From assembly GCA_002868865.1 (NCBI GenBank), contig PKUC01000046.1, forward strand, positions 1 through 47,177: a stretch of 47,177 nucleotides of DNA. The letters are read 5' to 3'. Of this stretch, positions 7,879 through 16,086 are shown piece after piece. Each line of letters starts with the position of its first letter. Within the stretch, counting starts at the first letter, position 1. Source of the DNA: Desulfuromonas sp. Lineage in GTDB: Bacteria; Desulfobacterota; Desulfuromonadia; Desulfuromonadales; Geopsychrobacteraceae. The position numbers were made by a program, and so were the translations under genes. The notes under the pieces are model-generated. The model made no database searches. It was given only the letters and a program-made list of their open reading frames with translations, and had not been told where the DNA came from.

Positions 7879-9177
7879 TTAACGTTCTGAAGCCTGGTGC
7901 CTCCGCATCGAATTCGCCGCATTCGCGCATTCAAACAGAAAGTAGGCACCACCCTCGTACAAAACATCATTCTTCAACTGGTTGCCGACCTGCTCCCAGT
8001 TGGGAAAACCGCGCAGCACCAGCCCTTTTTGCAGCCGGTGCGCCAGATCTTCACAGTGTTCGTTGCCGACGATCACATCGTAGCAGTCGGCCCGTTGTTC
8101 GGCATCTTCCAGATCACCGACGATGACGGTCTCTGCTGCGCATCGCTTCAGCTGTGGGGAGTTGACGGGGGAGATGGCGACGGTCACCTTGCCTCCGGCA
8201 TCGTGCAGCAATTGACAGAGGCCGATCAGTTGATCCGGTTCGGCGACGACCAGAAAACGGGTTTGTCCCAGAGAAAAGTGGCTGTCGAGCATGGCGTCCT
8301 GCAACCGTTTGCGCCAGCGGACCACAGGGGGGGCAGGACGGCTGAAACCGGTGTCGGTGAGTAGCAATTCGATCAGGTGATCCGTTGCTTCGAGGCCTTG
8401 AAGATGTGAGAAGTGGTGATGGCGCATGGAGCGATTCTTTTTTTGCAGGACGTGTGCGCAGCTCTGCATCGAGTCTCCGACGCTGATGATCAGACCGGCG
8501 TCGCCCAGTTGGCGGATTTCGTCGACGGTGATGCCGCCGCTCGAGAGCGCCGCCTGTTTTTCTCCCAGGTGTCCGTCAAGAGATGTAGATAAATCGGGGA
8601 TGGCCAGCACGTTAAAACCGAACGATTCGATGCAGTGCTTGATCTTTTCCACCTCGATCGGTTGCAGGCTGACATGCGGCAGCAGAACCAGCTTGTTGTC
8701 GTCGACGGTTTCGGTCGGTGCGGTCAGCTGTTCGATTAGCGCTGTGCAGGTCAGCGCCCAGCCACTTTCCAGACCCCCTTCGTAGTCGGGGGTGTTGGCA
8801 TAGACCAGCGGATAGTCGATCCTTGTGGCGACACCGCGGATATCGTCTCCCTTGGTTTCCGGCAGACCGGTGGTGTAGAGGCCGATCAGCTCCGGGGTGA
8901 CTTTGCGAGTGATGTTCTTTACCGACTCGACAATGCTGTAATCGCCACCGTCGAGGACCGCAATCGCGTCGGTGACCGCACTGGTCTGGATGGCGATCGG
9001 TTCGCTGAAGTGGCGGGTAAAGTAGACTTTGGTGAGGCTGGTGCAGCCCTGACCGCCGTGCATCAGCGGCATGCAGCCATCGACACCCAGATACGCCAGG
9101 GTTGCGCCCATCGGTTGACTCAGCTTGATCGGATTGATCTGCAGCGGTTTGTATGATTTGTGGATTACTTTTCCCAT
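7879..9177 (-). CDS. nifN: NifN, FeMo-cofactor scaffold beta-like subunit
   Basis: NifN (432 aa) pairs with NifE in the alpha2beta2 scaffold on which the NifB product is matured with Mo and homocitrate. The N-terminal pattern LSQPMGATLAYLGVDGCMPLMHGGQGCTSL is diagnostic of NifN and contains the cluster cysteine; YTTGLPETKGDDIRG and VYANTPDYEGG follow. It starts at ATG 9177 inside the end of nifE (13-bp overlap), indicating translational coupling. It is shorter than NifK, as expected. The C-terminus contains GFPNWEQVGNQLKNDVLYEGG, typical of the family. Downstream, 69 bp separate it from the NifU-NifQ gene. Confidence 0.95.
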   Translation of the reverse strand: MGKVIHKSYKPLQINPIKLSQPMGATLAYLGVDGCMPLMHGGQGCTSLTKVYFTRHFSEPIAIQTSAVTDAIAVLDGGDYSIVESVKNITRKVTPELIGLYTTGLPETKGDDIRGVATRIDYPLVYANTPDYEGGLESGWALTCTALIEQLTAPTETVDDNKLVLLPHVSLQPIEVEKIKHCIESFGFNVLAIPDLSTSLDGHLGEKQAALSSGGITVDEIRQLGDAGLIISVGDSMQSCAHVLQKKNRSMRHHHFSHLQGLEATDHLIELLLTDTGFSRPAPPVVRWRKRLQDAMLDSHFSLGQTRFLVVAEPDQLIGLCQLLHDAGGKVTVAISPVNSPQLKRCAAETVIVGDLEDAEQRADCYDVIVGNEHCEDLAHRLQKGLVLRGFPNWEQVGNQLKNDVLYEGGAYFLFECANAANSMRRHQASER

Positions 9178-10517
9178 GGGGCCCTCCGTGCCACCAGTCC
9201 GAAAACCGGATTTTCCAGCGCATTTTTCAGGTCTTCGGCCAGATTGAGCAGTCCGTCGTAGCCGCCGTAGCTTTTTCTCTTTTCCTGATTGACATCGGCG
9301 AAGGCGATCCCTTTTTTGATTGCGGTATAGAGCGAACGGCCACCGGCCAGCAGCAGATGAGCGCCCCGTTCTTCGATCAGTTTGGCCTGTTCGGCGCCGG
9401 GGTTCATCATCAGGACGCCATCTTCACCGAGATATTGCCGTGCTTTCTGGCGGTCATCTTCGGTGGCTTTTTTGACTGCGGTGGCAACGACCTCGATCCC
9501 CAGGTCCTGCAGCGCAGAAGCGATCGACCAGCTTTTGTTGCCGCCGGTATTGAGGACCGCCTTTTTGCCGGCAAAAACGGCCCGGTACGGTTTCAGCTTT
9601 TTCTCCAGCGCGGCTTCCTCACGGACGATCAGTTTTTGGGTTCTGGCGATCAGTGTGCTGTCGCCGAGGGCTTCGGCGATCGCCCGCAGGCCGTTGCTGG
9701 TATCCCGTTTCCCGTAGAACGACAGAGAAACCGACGGGATACCGTACTGCTGTTCCATCTTGCGGGTCAGGGAGATCAGCGACTTGGCGCAGACGATGAC
9801 GTTGAGTCTGGCGCGGTGGGCGGTTCGGATCGAGGCGACCCGGCCGTCACCGCTGAGGGTCGACAGGATGCGGATGCCCAGTTCGTCGAGCAGGTGGCTG
9901 TACTGCCACATATCGCCGGTGACGTTGTATTCGCCGATCAGGTTGATATCGAAGGGGGTGGTTGCTTCCGGTTCGGAGCTGCCGATCAGGTGACGGAGGA
10001 CCGCCTCACCGCCGAGGCGACTGCCGAGGTTTTTCCCCCCGACAAAACCCGGGGCGTGAACCGGAACCATCGGCACGCCATGCTTTTCGCCGGCCTGTTT
10101 GCAGATCAGATCGAGATCATCGCCGATCAGTGCGGTGACGCAGGTGGCGTAGACGAAGATCGCCTGCGGTGTATAGTGCTGCATGATGTAATCGATGGCG
10201 TTACTTAGTTTCTCTTCGCCGCTGAAAACCACGTCGTTGAGACTGACGTCGGTGGTAAAACCCATCTGGGTCAGGTCGCGGCCTGACCAGCGGGTGCGGG
10301 TGGCGCGGGTTTCCCAGCTGGTGGCGATACAGGTCACGGGCCCGTGGACCAGATGGGCGGCATCGGCGTACGGAAACAGACTGATTTGTGCGCCTTCAAA
10401 GGCACAGCCGCCGGTGGTGGCCCCGGGGGTCGGGGCGTTGCAGGCGCTTTTTTTCGTCGGGCTATGTGCGCAGGCGCTTTCGTTAAGCAGTTCACGGATC
10501 TTGGGTTTGGCGGACAC
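9165..10517 (-). CDS. nifE: NifE, FeMo-cofactor scaffold alpha-like subunit
   Basis: NifE (450 aa) is the alpha-like half of the NifEN scaffold. Conserved features are the Cys segment KKSACNAPTPG near residue 20, GGCAFEGAQ, AAHLVHGPVTCIATSWETR, ATCVTALIGDDLD, and the C-terminal GRSLYTAIKKGIAFADVNQEKRKSYGGYDG. I place the start at the GTG at 10517 because AAGGAG lies 6 bases upstream; the open frame extends to 10625, but that extension overlaps a sigma-54 promoter (10609-10624). The gene overlaps nifN by 13 bp. It is divergent from pilT. Regulation by sigma-54 and an enhancer-binding protein is predicted. Confidence 0.95.
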   Translation of the reverse strand: MSAKPKIRELLNESACAHSPTKKSACNAPTPGATTGGCAFEGAQISLFPYADAAHLVHGPVTCIATSWETRATRTRWSGRDLTQMGFTTDVSLNDVVFSGEEKLSNAIDYIMQHYTPQAIFVYATCVTALIGDDLDLICKQAGEKHGVPMVPVHAPGFVGGKNLGSRLGGEAVLRHLIGSSEPEATTPFDINLIGEYNVTGDMWQYSHLLDELGIRILSTLSGDGRVASIRTAHRARLNVIVCAKSLISLTRKMEQQYGIPSVSLSFYGKRDTSNGLRAIAEALGDSTLIARTQKLIVREEAALEKKLKPYRAVFAGKKAVLNTGGNKSWSIASALQDLGIEVVATAVKKATEDDRQKARQYLGEDGVLMMNPGAEQAKLIEERGAHLLLAGGRSLYTAIKKGIAFADVNQEKRKSYGGYDGLLNLAEDLKNALENPVFGLVARRAPWEK

Positions 10518-10608
10518 GGCGTGCTCCTTGCGGTAGAATGAAACCCGTCGCGTCATTGAGAGGGGAATGCGTTTGTTGACATCTTCATCAACACTCATGC
10601 GAGATATC

Positions 10609-10624
10609 AGCAAAAATCCTGCCA
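10609..10624 (-). promoter_or_regulatory. nifE: sigma-54 promoter for nifE
   Basis: On the - strand TGGCAGGATTTTTGCT matches the -24/-12 consensus, with GG and GC separated by exactly 10 nt. The start point would be about 80 bases upstream of the nifE GTG. Confidence 0.72.
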
Positions 10625-10649
10625 TCTCTTGAGGCCCACAAAAACAGGG

Positions 10650-10690
10650 GGTTACAATATTGACTCGCCGTTTCTGCTTAATTTGTAACC
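10650..10690. promoter_or_regulatory. inverted repeat upstream of the nifE promoter, possible activator site
   Basis: GGTTACAA (10650-10657) and TTGTAACC (10683-10690) are perfect inverse complements separated by 25 bp. The centre is ~45 bp upstream of the -24 element. It could bind an enhancer-binding protein; it does not match TGT-N10-ACA. Confidence 0.35.
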
Positions 10691-10839
10691 AGAGCAGGGA
10701 GCCATCTGCTGAATTCAGAGGGCAAAAGACGGGGGTCTGGCAGGTCTACTATCGTCTGCCTGCAGTTAATTCAGCTTGACTCATTTTTTCCGAATGGGGA
10801 TGATGAGTCGAATTTAATTTTCTTGCAGGGGATGTGACT

Positions 10840-11898
10840 ATGGCTAAGATCGACAAACTCTTCCATATCATGCAGCAACAGGGTGCCAGCGATCTGCATA
10901 TCTCCACCGGTGCCCCGCCTATTTTTCGCCAGCACGGCGAAATGGTGCCGATGAAAACAGCTCCTCTCACCAATGCTCAGGTTCGTGGGCTGCTGTACGA
11001 GATTCTCACCGATGAGCAGAAGACAGAATACGAAAAGAACAACGACCTCGATTTTGCCTACTCCATCGAAGGGCTGGCCCGTTTCCGGGGCAACATGCTG
11101 GAAACGCATCGGGGCACAGCGGCGGTGTTTCGCATTATCCCCGGAGAAATCCTGACTGCCGATGACCTCAAGCTCCCCGAAGGGGTGCGCAAGATGACCC
11201 GGTTCAAAAAAGGCCTGGTGCTGGTCACCGGTCCGACGGGGAGCGGCAAGTCGACAACTCTGGCCGCGATGATCGACTTGATCAACAGTACCCGCAACGA
11301 GCATATCCTGACCCTGGAAGACCCCCTCGAATTCATTCACGAAAACAAGATGTCGCTGGTCAACCAGCGGCAGATCGGCACTCACAGCAATTCCTTCTCC
11401 GCCGCGTTAAAGGCGGCTTTGCGGGAAGACCCGGACATTATCCTGGTCGGTGAGATGCGTGATCTCGAGACGATCGAGATGGCCATGAGCGCCGCAGAAA
11501 CCGGGCACCTTGTGTTCGGCACCCTGCACACCAACTCGGCTCCTAAAACCATCGACCGGATCATCGATGTCTTTCCCACCGATGCCCAGGAACAGGTCCG
11601 CACCATGCTCGGCGAAAGCCTCAAGGGGGTTGTCTGTCAGCAGTTGTGTAAAACGGCAGACGGCAAGGGGCGTGTGGCGGCACTTGAAATTATGCTGGGT
11701 AACTCGGCTCTGGCCAATCTGATCCGCGAAGGCAAAACCTTTCAGATTCCTTCGATTATTCAGACTGCCCGCCACGAGGGGATGCAGTTGATGGATTTTC
11801 ATCTCAACCAACTGCTGAATGACGGAAAAATCACCATCGAAGAAGCCTGCCGCTGCGCCGTAGACAAGCGCCCCTTCGAAGCCAAACTTCCTCAGTAA
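10840..11898 (+). CDS. pilT: PilT, type IV pilus retraction ATPase
   Basis: Hexameric secretion-type ATPase (352 aa) that depolymerises type IV pili and drives twitching motility. Visible are the N-terminal GASDLHISTGAPP region, Walker A GPTGSGKSTT near residue 130, the Asp box/Walker B region EDPDIILVGEMRD, His-box GHLVFGTLHTNSA, and the PilT-specific ALANLIREGK motif (AIRNLIRE-like) near residue 290. AGGGG lies 8 bases before the chosen ATG. An inverted repeat GACTCAT/ATGAGTC (10778-10809) and a weak -35/-10 pair (TTGACT, 17 bp, GATGAT) lie upstream. It sits oddly between nifE and nifV, with no visible functional link to nitrogen fixation. Confidence 0.95.
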   Translation: MAKIDKLFHIMQQQGASDLHISTGAPPIFRQHGEMVPMKTAPLTNAQVRGLLYEILTDEQKTEYEKNNDLDFAYSIEGLARFRGNMLETHRGTAAVFRIIPGEILTADDLKLPEGVRKMTRFKKGLVLVTGPTGSGKSTTLAAMIDLINSTRNEHILTLEDPLEFIHENKMSLVNQRQIGTHSNSFSAALKAALREDPDIILVGEMRDLETIEMAMSAAETGHLVFGTLHTNSAPKTIDRIIDVFPTDAQEQVRTMLGESLKGVVCQQLCKTADGKGRVAALEIMLGNSALANLIREGKTFQIPSIIQTARHEGMQLMDFHLNQLLNDGKITIEEACRCAVDKRPFEAKLPQ

Positions 11899-12033
11899 CC
11901 TGTCCCTGAACGTCGTGCTGCTCTGTGCCCGATTGACGTACAATGGGGCGCGATTCTGAAGTGTGTGCCCAAATATTGTGCACAGTGGGGCCTGCCTGCG
12001 GAGCCAGGTGCGGCGTTGACTGTGTCTGGGCCT

Positions 12034-12049
12034 TGGTACGTCTCTTGCT
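12034..12049 (+). promoter_or_regulatory. nifV: sigma-54 promoter for nifV
   Basis: TGGTACGTCTCTTGCT matches the -24/-12 consensus with the exact 10-nt spacing between GG and GC. Transcription would start near 12060, just before the antitermination hairpins. Confidence 0.8.
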
Positions 12050-12070
12050 CATAAATCGACACATATACAT

Positions 12071-12137
12071 CCGGCAATGGCGCTGGACCCTGAGGCATTG
12101 TCGCCCCGCACGTTGACTGATCGTGTGGGGCTTTTTT
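12071..12137 (+). promoter_or_regulatory. ANTAR-type antitermination leader upstream of nifV (P1, P2, terminator)
   Basis: P1: CCGGC (12071-12075), hexaloop AATGGC, GCTGG (12082-12086). P2: GGC (12094-12096), hexaloop ATTGTC, GCC (12103-12105). Both loops have A1 and G4. P2's 3' arm is the start of an intrinsic terminator: GCCCCGCACG (12103-12112) pairing with CGTGTGGGGC (12122-12131), then TTTTTT. This is the dual-hexaloop layout of ANTAR antiterminator targets. In Geobacter an ANTAR response regulator (GnfR) is known to control nif genes by antitermination. Confidence 0.75.
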
Positions 12138-12153
12138 GTGTGCGAGGTATGTG

Positions 12154-13290
12154 ATGAACATTCAAAGCGAACAACAGATCGTTATCGACGACACTACCCT
12201 CCGTGACGGTGAACAGACCGCCGGGGTGGTGTTCAGTCGCAGTGAGAAAAAACAGATAGCCCGCCTGCTGGATGAGATCGGGGTCGGCGAGCTGGAGTGC
12301 GGTATCCCGGCCATGGGGCGTGAAGAACAGGCGTCGATCAGAGCGCTGGTCGATATGGGCCTGAACGCTCGTCTGATCACTTGGAACCGGGCCCTGATCA
12401 GTGATATCGAGGCGTCGTTGCACACCGGTGTCCGGGCGGTCGATATTTCCCTGTCGGTATCCGATGTTCACATTCACCACAAACTGGGAAAAAGCCGCGA
12501 GTGGGTCAAGGAACAGCTGAAAACGGCGCTGGGTTTTGCCAAACAGCACAACCTGTATGTGTCGATCGGCGGTGAGGACGCTAGTCGCGCCGATGATCGT
12601 TTTCTGCTTGAACTGATGCGGATCGGTGAACAGGAAGGCGCCGATCGGTTCCGCTTCTGCGACACCCTGGGGGTGCTCGACCCTTTTGCGACTTATGAGC
12701 GGGTCAAGTTTCTCGTTGAGCGGACAAAACTGGACCTGGAAATTCACACCCACAACGATTTCGGTATGGGGACAGCCAATGCTGTTGCCGGTTTGCGTGC
12801 CGGGGCCAGGTTTGTCAATACCACGGTCAACGGGTTGGGTGAGCGCGCAGGCAACGCCGCCCTCGAAGAGGTGGTCATGGCCCTCAAGCACGCCTGCCAT
12901 CGTCCGGTGGCCATCGACACCAGCCGTTTTTTTGAACTGTCGCAACTGGTGGCCCGGTCCAGCAACCGACCCGTTCCCGACTGGAAGGCCGTCGTCGGCG
13001 AAAAAGTCTTTTCCCATGAGTCGGGGTTGCACGCTGACGGGGTTCTCAAATCACCCGGTAACTACGAGGGCTACAGTCCCGCAGAAGTGGGGCTGACACG
13101 TCATCTGGTGATTGGTAAACATTCCGGCAGGCACGGCCTGCGCAATCGTTTGGCGCAGTTGGGGATCGTGCTCGGTACGTCGCAACTCAACCTGATGCTG
13201 ACCCATGTCAAGCGTCTCGCGCAGCGCCGCAAGCAGCCCTTGGATGATCGGGAGCTGGTTCGTCTCTATCAAAAACTCAAGGCGGCCTGA
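12154..13290 (+). CDS. nifV: NifV, homocitrate synthase
   Basis: Condenses acetyl-CoA with 2-oxoglutarate to homocitrate, the organic ligand of FeMo-co (378 aa, usual length). DTTLRDGEQTAGVVFS near the N-terminus is the DRE-TIM metallolyase signature, and IHTHNDFGMGTANAVAG holds the metal-binding His pair. NTTVNGLGERAGNAALEEV and the FSHESGLHADGVLK segment also fit. The ATG at 12154 is chosen: CGAGG lies six bases upstream and the family homology starts there, while the upstream TTG lies in the terminator T-run. It is controlled by the sigma-54 promoter and leader just upstream. The acetyltransferase gene begins 1 bp after the stop. Confidence 0.95.
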   Translation: MNIQSEQQIVIDDTTLRDGEQTAGVVFSRSEKKQIARLLDEIGVGELECGIPAMGREEQASIRALVDMGLNARLITWNRALISDIEASLHTGVRAVDISLSVSDVHIHHKLGKSREWVKEQLKTALGFAKQHNLYVSIGGEDASRADDRFLLELMRIGEQEGADRFRFCDTLGVLDPFATYERVKFLVERTKLDLEIHTHNDFGMGTANAVAGLRAGARFVNTTVNGLGERAGNAALEEVVMALKHACHRPVAIDTSRFFELSQLVARSSNRPVPDWKAVVGEKVFSHESGLHADGVLKSPGNYEGYSPAEVGLTRHLVIGKHSGRHGLRNRLAQLGIVLGTSQLNLMLTHVKRLAQRRKQPLDDRELVRLYQKLKAA

Positions 13291-13291
13291 A

Positions 13292-14092
13292 GTGATTCGA
13301 CCGGCAACAGAGCAGGATCGGCGCATTTTTTACCGGTGTGCCGATGAAGAGGGATGGCGAGTTCCGCAGGTTGAGCGTCGATTGTTTCGGGATATCTGGT
13401 TAAGGTCCGCTCTGGCCCTTAGCGCAGGGGGATGTTTCTGCGGCTTGGTGACCGCGGTCCCTCACCATGAAAGTGGATGGATCGGCAATTTGATGGTTCC
13501 CGCCTCTTTGCGCGGGCGGGGGTATGGCCGTCGGTTATTTCTGGCTGCGGTGCAGGCACTGCAGTCCTGCGGGGTTCGTTCCCTCTGGCTGACTGCGTCA
13601 GCACAGGGACAGCCTCTTTACGAAAAAGAAGGGTTTGCCCCTGTGGGTCAGATTGAACGTTGGGTGCGTTCGGCAGGAGGGTTGGGGTGCAGTGTCCCAA
13701 AGGAGGAACCTTTAGCGCCGCTGAGGCAGGCTGACCGCAAAGCGTGGGGAGAAGAGCGCAGCCCGTTCCTGACGCAGTTGGTTCAGTGCGGCCACATCTG
13801 CCGCTCCGGTGATGCGGTGCTGTTGCGACAGCCGGGTGACGATATGCAGATTCTCGGTCCCTGGTACGGTCGCAATCTGGATGAACAGCGCCAGCTCCTC
13901 AAGCAGGTCACGGATTGTGCGCCCCCTGGCACAGAACTCGTCACCGATGTTCTGGCGACCTCCGGTTTGCAACCCGTGCTTGCTGAGCATGGATTTGCTC
14001 CCGCAGGGTCCACGCTTTTGATGGCAAAAGGCAAGCTGTCGGTCGATTTGGACCAGGTCGTGGCATTGGGGAGCTTGGGAAGTGTCGGTTGA
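13292..14092 (+). CDS. GNAT-family N-acetyltransferase, two-domain
   Basis: A 266-residue protein with an N-terminal GNAT fold. VIRPATEQDRRIFYRCADEE starts the domain, and the acetyl-CoA binding motif VPASLRGRGYGRRLFLAAV lies near residue 75, followed by SLWLTASAQGQPLYEKEGF. The C-terminal ~120 residues look like the second GNAT-like domain found in YitH-type proteins. The start is the GTG one base after the nifV stop, where homology begins; translation is probably coupled to nifV. The substrate is unknown. Acting on homocitrate metabolism is possible from context only. Confidence 0.75.
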   Translation: MIRPATEQDRRIFYRCADEEGWRVPQVERRLFRDIWLRSALALSAGGCFCGLVTAVPHHESGWIGNLMVPASLRGRGYGRRLFLAAVQALQSCGVRSLWLTASAQGQPLYEKEGFAPVGQIERWVRSAGGLGCSVPKEEPLAPLRQADRKAWGEERSPFLTQLVQCGHICRSGDAVLLRQPGDDMQILGPWYGRNLDEQRQLLKQVTDCAPPGTELVTDVLATSGLQPVLAEHGFAPAGSTLLMAKGKLSVDLDQVVALGSLGSVG

Positions 14093-14154
14093 TTACATCA
14101 ACGTTTACATCAAGCACAGCGTCTCTGCTTTAAGCCGTGTTTCGGCTGCGATTC

Positions 14155-15339
14155 TCAGGTCGTGTAAAGAGCGTTGACCCTCACATATTCCTCGGTGAGA
14201 TCGCAGCCCCAAACTTTTTCCGAATAAGGGCCATCTCCCAGAACCACTTCGACATAAACATCTTTCTGCTGAAGAATTTCCGTAAGCTCTTGCAGGGGAA
14301 CCGCATCTCGGTCCAGTAAATCTGCTGAAATCCCAAGGCGATCATGCCCCTGCCCGAAGAAAATCTTTAATTGGGAAATGTCGACCGTGTATTGAAACAC
14401 CTTGCCGATGGCCATCACAAACCGTCCCCAGTTCGGGTCGGCACCGTGGATCGCGGTTTTGATCAGTGGTGAATTAATGATGGCCTTGGCCGTTAAAAGA
14501 GCCTGCTCCCGGGTTGTTGCCCCGGAGACGACCAGCTCGATCAGCTTGGTTGCGCCCTCACCATCGCGGGCGATCTCTTTGGCGAGATGAATCGCCATTT
14601 CACCCAAAGCCGCCTCAAATTCGCTCAGATCAACGGGACCTGCCAGCCCGTTACAAAGAGTGACAACCGTATCGCTGGTGGAGGTGTCGCTGTCGATGGA
14701 AATCCGGTTAAACGATCTGTCGGCCACACGCTTGAGGATTGCCTGCAATTGTTGAGGCTCAACCTCCGCATCGGAGACGAAGTAAGCCAGCATGGTGGCC
14801 ATATTGGGTTCGATCATGCCAGCACCTTTGGCCACCCCAAGGATGGTTGCATCTCCAACCTTTGCACTGACCCATTTGGGCCGGGTGTCGGTGGTCATAA
14901 TACTGCGCGCAAAGTTTTTTATGTCCTGTTCCGTTGTCCCGAATTCCCGGTCTATCCCCTCACACCCCTGGACGATTTTTCCCATTGGCAACCGTTGACC
15001 GATGACACCGGTGGAGGACGGGAGAACCATGTTGGGTTCTATACCGCAACTTTTGGCGATCATGCGGCAAATCTCTTTGGAGTCTTCAACCCCCTTGGAC
15101 TCAGTGGCGACATTGGCGTTTTTGGAGTTGACAATAATTGCCTGGAGGCGACCATCAGATAGGTGCTCTTTGCCCACAATGACGGGTGCACCGGGCATCG
15201 TGTTTTTTGTGAAGACCCCGGCGGCAGAACAGACCTGCTTGGATAAGATCCCTCCGAAATCAAAGGTATTGTCTTTTATCCCGATATTTTTCCCAAACCA
15301 ACTGAACCCTGGAACGATTTGAATCTTGGAGTCGATCAT
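14155..15339 (-). CDS. argJ: ArgJ, glutamate/ornithine N-acetyltransferase
   Basis: Arginine biosynthesis enzyme (394 aa) that transfers acetyl from N-acetylornithine to glutamate and may also use acetyl-CoA. The autocleavage site is clear: GVAKGAGMIEPNMATML, where the precursor splits before Thr/Ala to give alpha and beta chains. Other family blocks are GVFTKNTMPGAPV near the N-terminus, IVNSKNANVATE, VLPSSTGVIGQRLPMGK, ISIDSDTSTSDTV, HGADPNWGRFVMAIG and the terminal EYVRVNALYTT. GAGGG lies upstream of the ATG at 15339. It is a single-gene unit convergent with the acetyltransferase; no other arg gene is in the window. Confidence 0.96.
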   Translation of the reverse strand: MIDSKIQIVPGFSWFGKNIGIKDNTFDFGGILSKQVCSAAGVFTKNTMPGAPVIVGKEHLSDGRLQAIIVNSKNANVATESKGVEDSKEICRMIAKSCGIEPNMVLPSSTGVIGQRLPMGKIVQGCEGIDREFGTTEQDIKNFARSIMTTDTRPKWVSAKVGDATILGVAKGAGMIEPNMATMLAYFVSDAEVEPQQLQAILKRVADRSFNRISIDSDTSTSDTVVTLCNGLAGPVDLSEFEAALGEMAIHLAKEIARDGEGATKLIELVVSGATTREQALLTAKAIINSPLIKTAIHGADPNWGRFVMAIGKVFQYTVDISQLKIFFGQGHDRLGISADLLDRDAVPLQELTEILQQKDVYVEVVLGDGPYSEKVWGCDLTEEYVRVNALYTT

Positions 15340-15547
15340 TGAATTTTTCCCTCGTTGTTCGTAATTTCGTCTGCCCGTTTTTAGAACGTGTACGCTTTTT
15401 GGGGGGGCACATCGCTTACCCCGACGTTTTTACCTGTTGAGCGCCCTTTTGCGGACAGACTGATTTATGTTGCAGCTCACCGCAGTACAAAAGCTAAGAC
15501 ATTATTCGGGGTGCGCCTCAGTGTTATCGGTACGCTTGAAATTCGGT
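15340..15547. other. spacer between argJ and the cupin gene
   Basis: About 200 bp with no supported gene. It should hold the argJ promoter (read on the - strand), but I see no convincing -35/-10 pair. Confidence 0.4.
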
Positions 15548-15862
15548 TTATGCCTCTTCTGTCAACACGAGTCGTACCGTACCACTGTGAACTTTTACCA
15601 TATGTTTGTGATTTTCCCCTGGCGGGATGAAGATGCCGTCGCCAGCTCCATATGAAATAATCTTGCCGTTAAAATTGATTTCCATTTCACCCTTTAGCAC
15701 ATAGCCGATATGGCCTTTTCTGCACCAGTCGGGTTCAACAAGTTCACTTGAAAATTCGACAAGGCGTATTCTTTTTCCGTCTTGCTCATATGCTTTAAAT
15801 CGTGCGCCAGAGATTGGGGATTCCCACGGAATATTTTGGAATAGGACTTTGTAGCTTTTCAT
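15548..15862 (-). CDS. small cupin-domain protein
   Basis: A 104-residue single-cupin protein. CRKGHIGYVLKGEMEINFNGK carries the first cupin motif (His, then G-x5-G-like spacing), and YGAGDGIFIPPGENHKHMV carries the second (PxGxxH), so metal-binding His residues are retained. The start is set at ATG 15862, since the frame upstream has no ATG and no obvious ribosome site. It stands alone between argJ and the island end, so its role is unknown; small cupins are often sensors, isomerases or dioxygenases. It lies immediately outside the attL repeat. Confidence 0.7.
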   Translation of the reverse strand: MKSYKVLFQNIPWESPISGARFKAYEQDGKRIRLVEFSSELVEPDWCRKGHIGYVLKGEMEINFNGKIISYGAGDGIFIPPGENHKHMVKVHSGTVRLVLTEEA

Positions 15863-16002
15863 TTGACGTAGATCCGAATTGTCGGTTGCGGGTGAGAGTG
15901 TTGTGCGGGTAACGCAGATCGGGAATTTGATCAATTTTTCAGGTGGGGAAATTCCTCCATCCCCTTTCTTTGATGTAGACCCCTTTTACATCAGGTAAAG
16001 AA

Positions 16003-16033
16003 AAAGGGGTCACGTCGTTTGACGTAACCCCTT
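16003..16033 (-). terminator. displaced original terminator of tRNA-Phe (left island end)
   Basis: Reading the - strand, GGGGTTACGTC pairs with GACGTGACCCC (one G-U) and is followed by a T-rich run. It is nearly identical to the terminator at 31361-31390, showing that island insertion separated the original tRNA 3' end and its terminator from the 5' part. Confidence 0.7.
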
Positions 16034-16037
16034 GAAC

Positions 16038-16086
16038 TTTCTGGTGCCCAGACACGGAATCGAACCGCGGACACGAGGATTTTCAG
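16038..16086. repeat. attL, duplicated tRNA-Phe 3' fragment
   Basis: 49 bp identical to 31395-31443. It contains the tRNA CCA end, T arm and variable region up to the anticodon stem, but not the 5' half, so it is not a functional tRNA. After base 16086 the sequence diverges from tRNA-Phe. Confidence 0.92.

Noticed and set aside
7742-7930. 62-codon frame on the - strand between nifN and the NifU-NifQ gene
   Set aside because: It overlaps both genes in another frame and has no ribosome site.
10518-10625. N-terminal extension of nifE to the upstream start
   Set aside because: The extension would be translated from within the sigma-54 promoter and before the expected transcription start; the GTG at 10517 has a proper ribosome site.
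16042-16086. Second tRNA-Phe gene at the left island end
   Set aside because: Only the 3' part is present; the D arm, anticodon and 5' acceptor strand are missing, so it is the att duplication.
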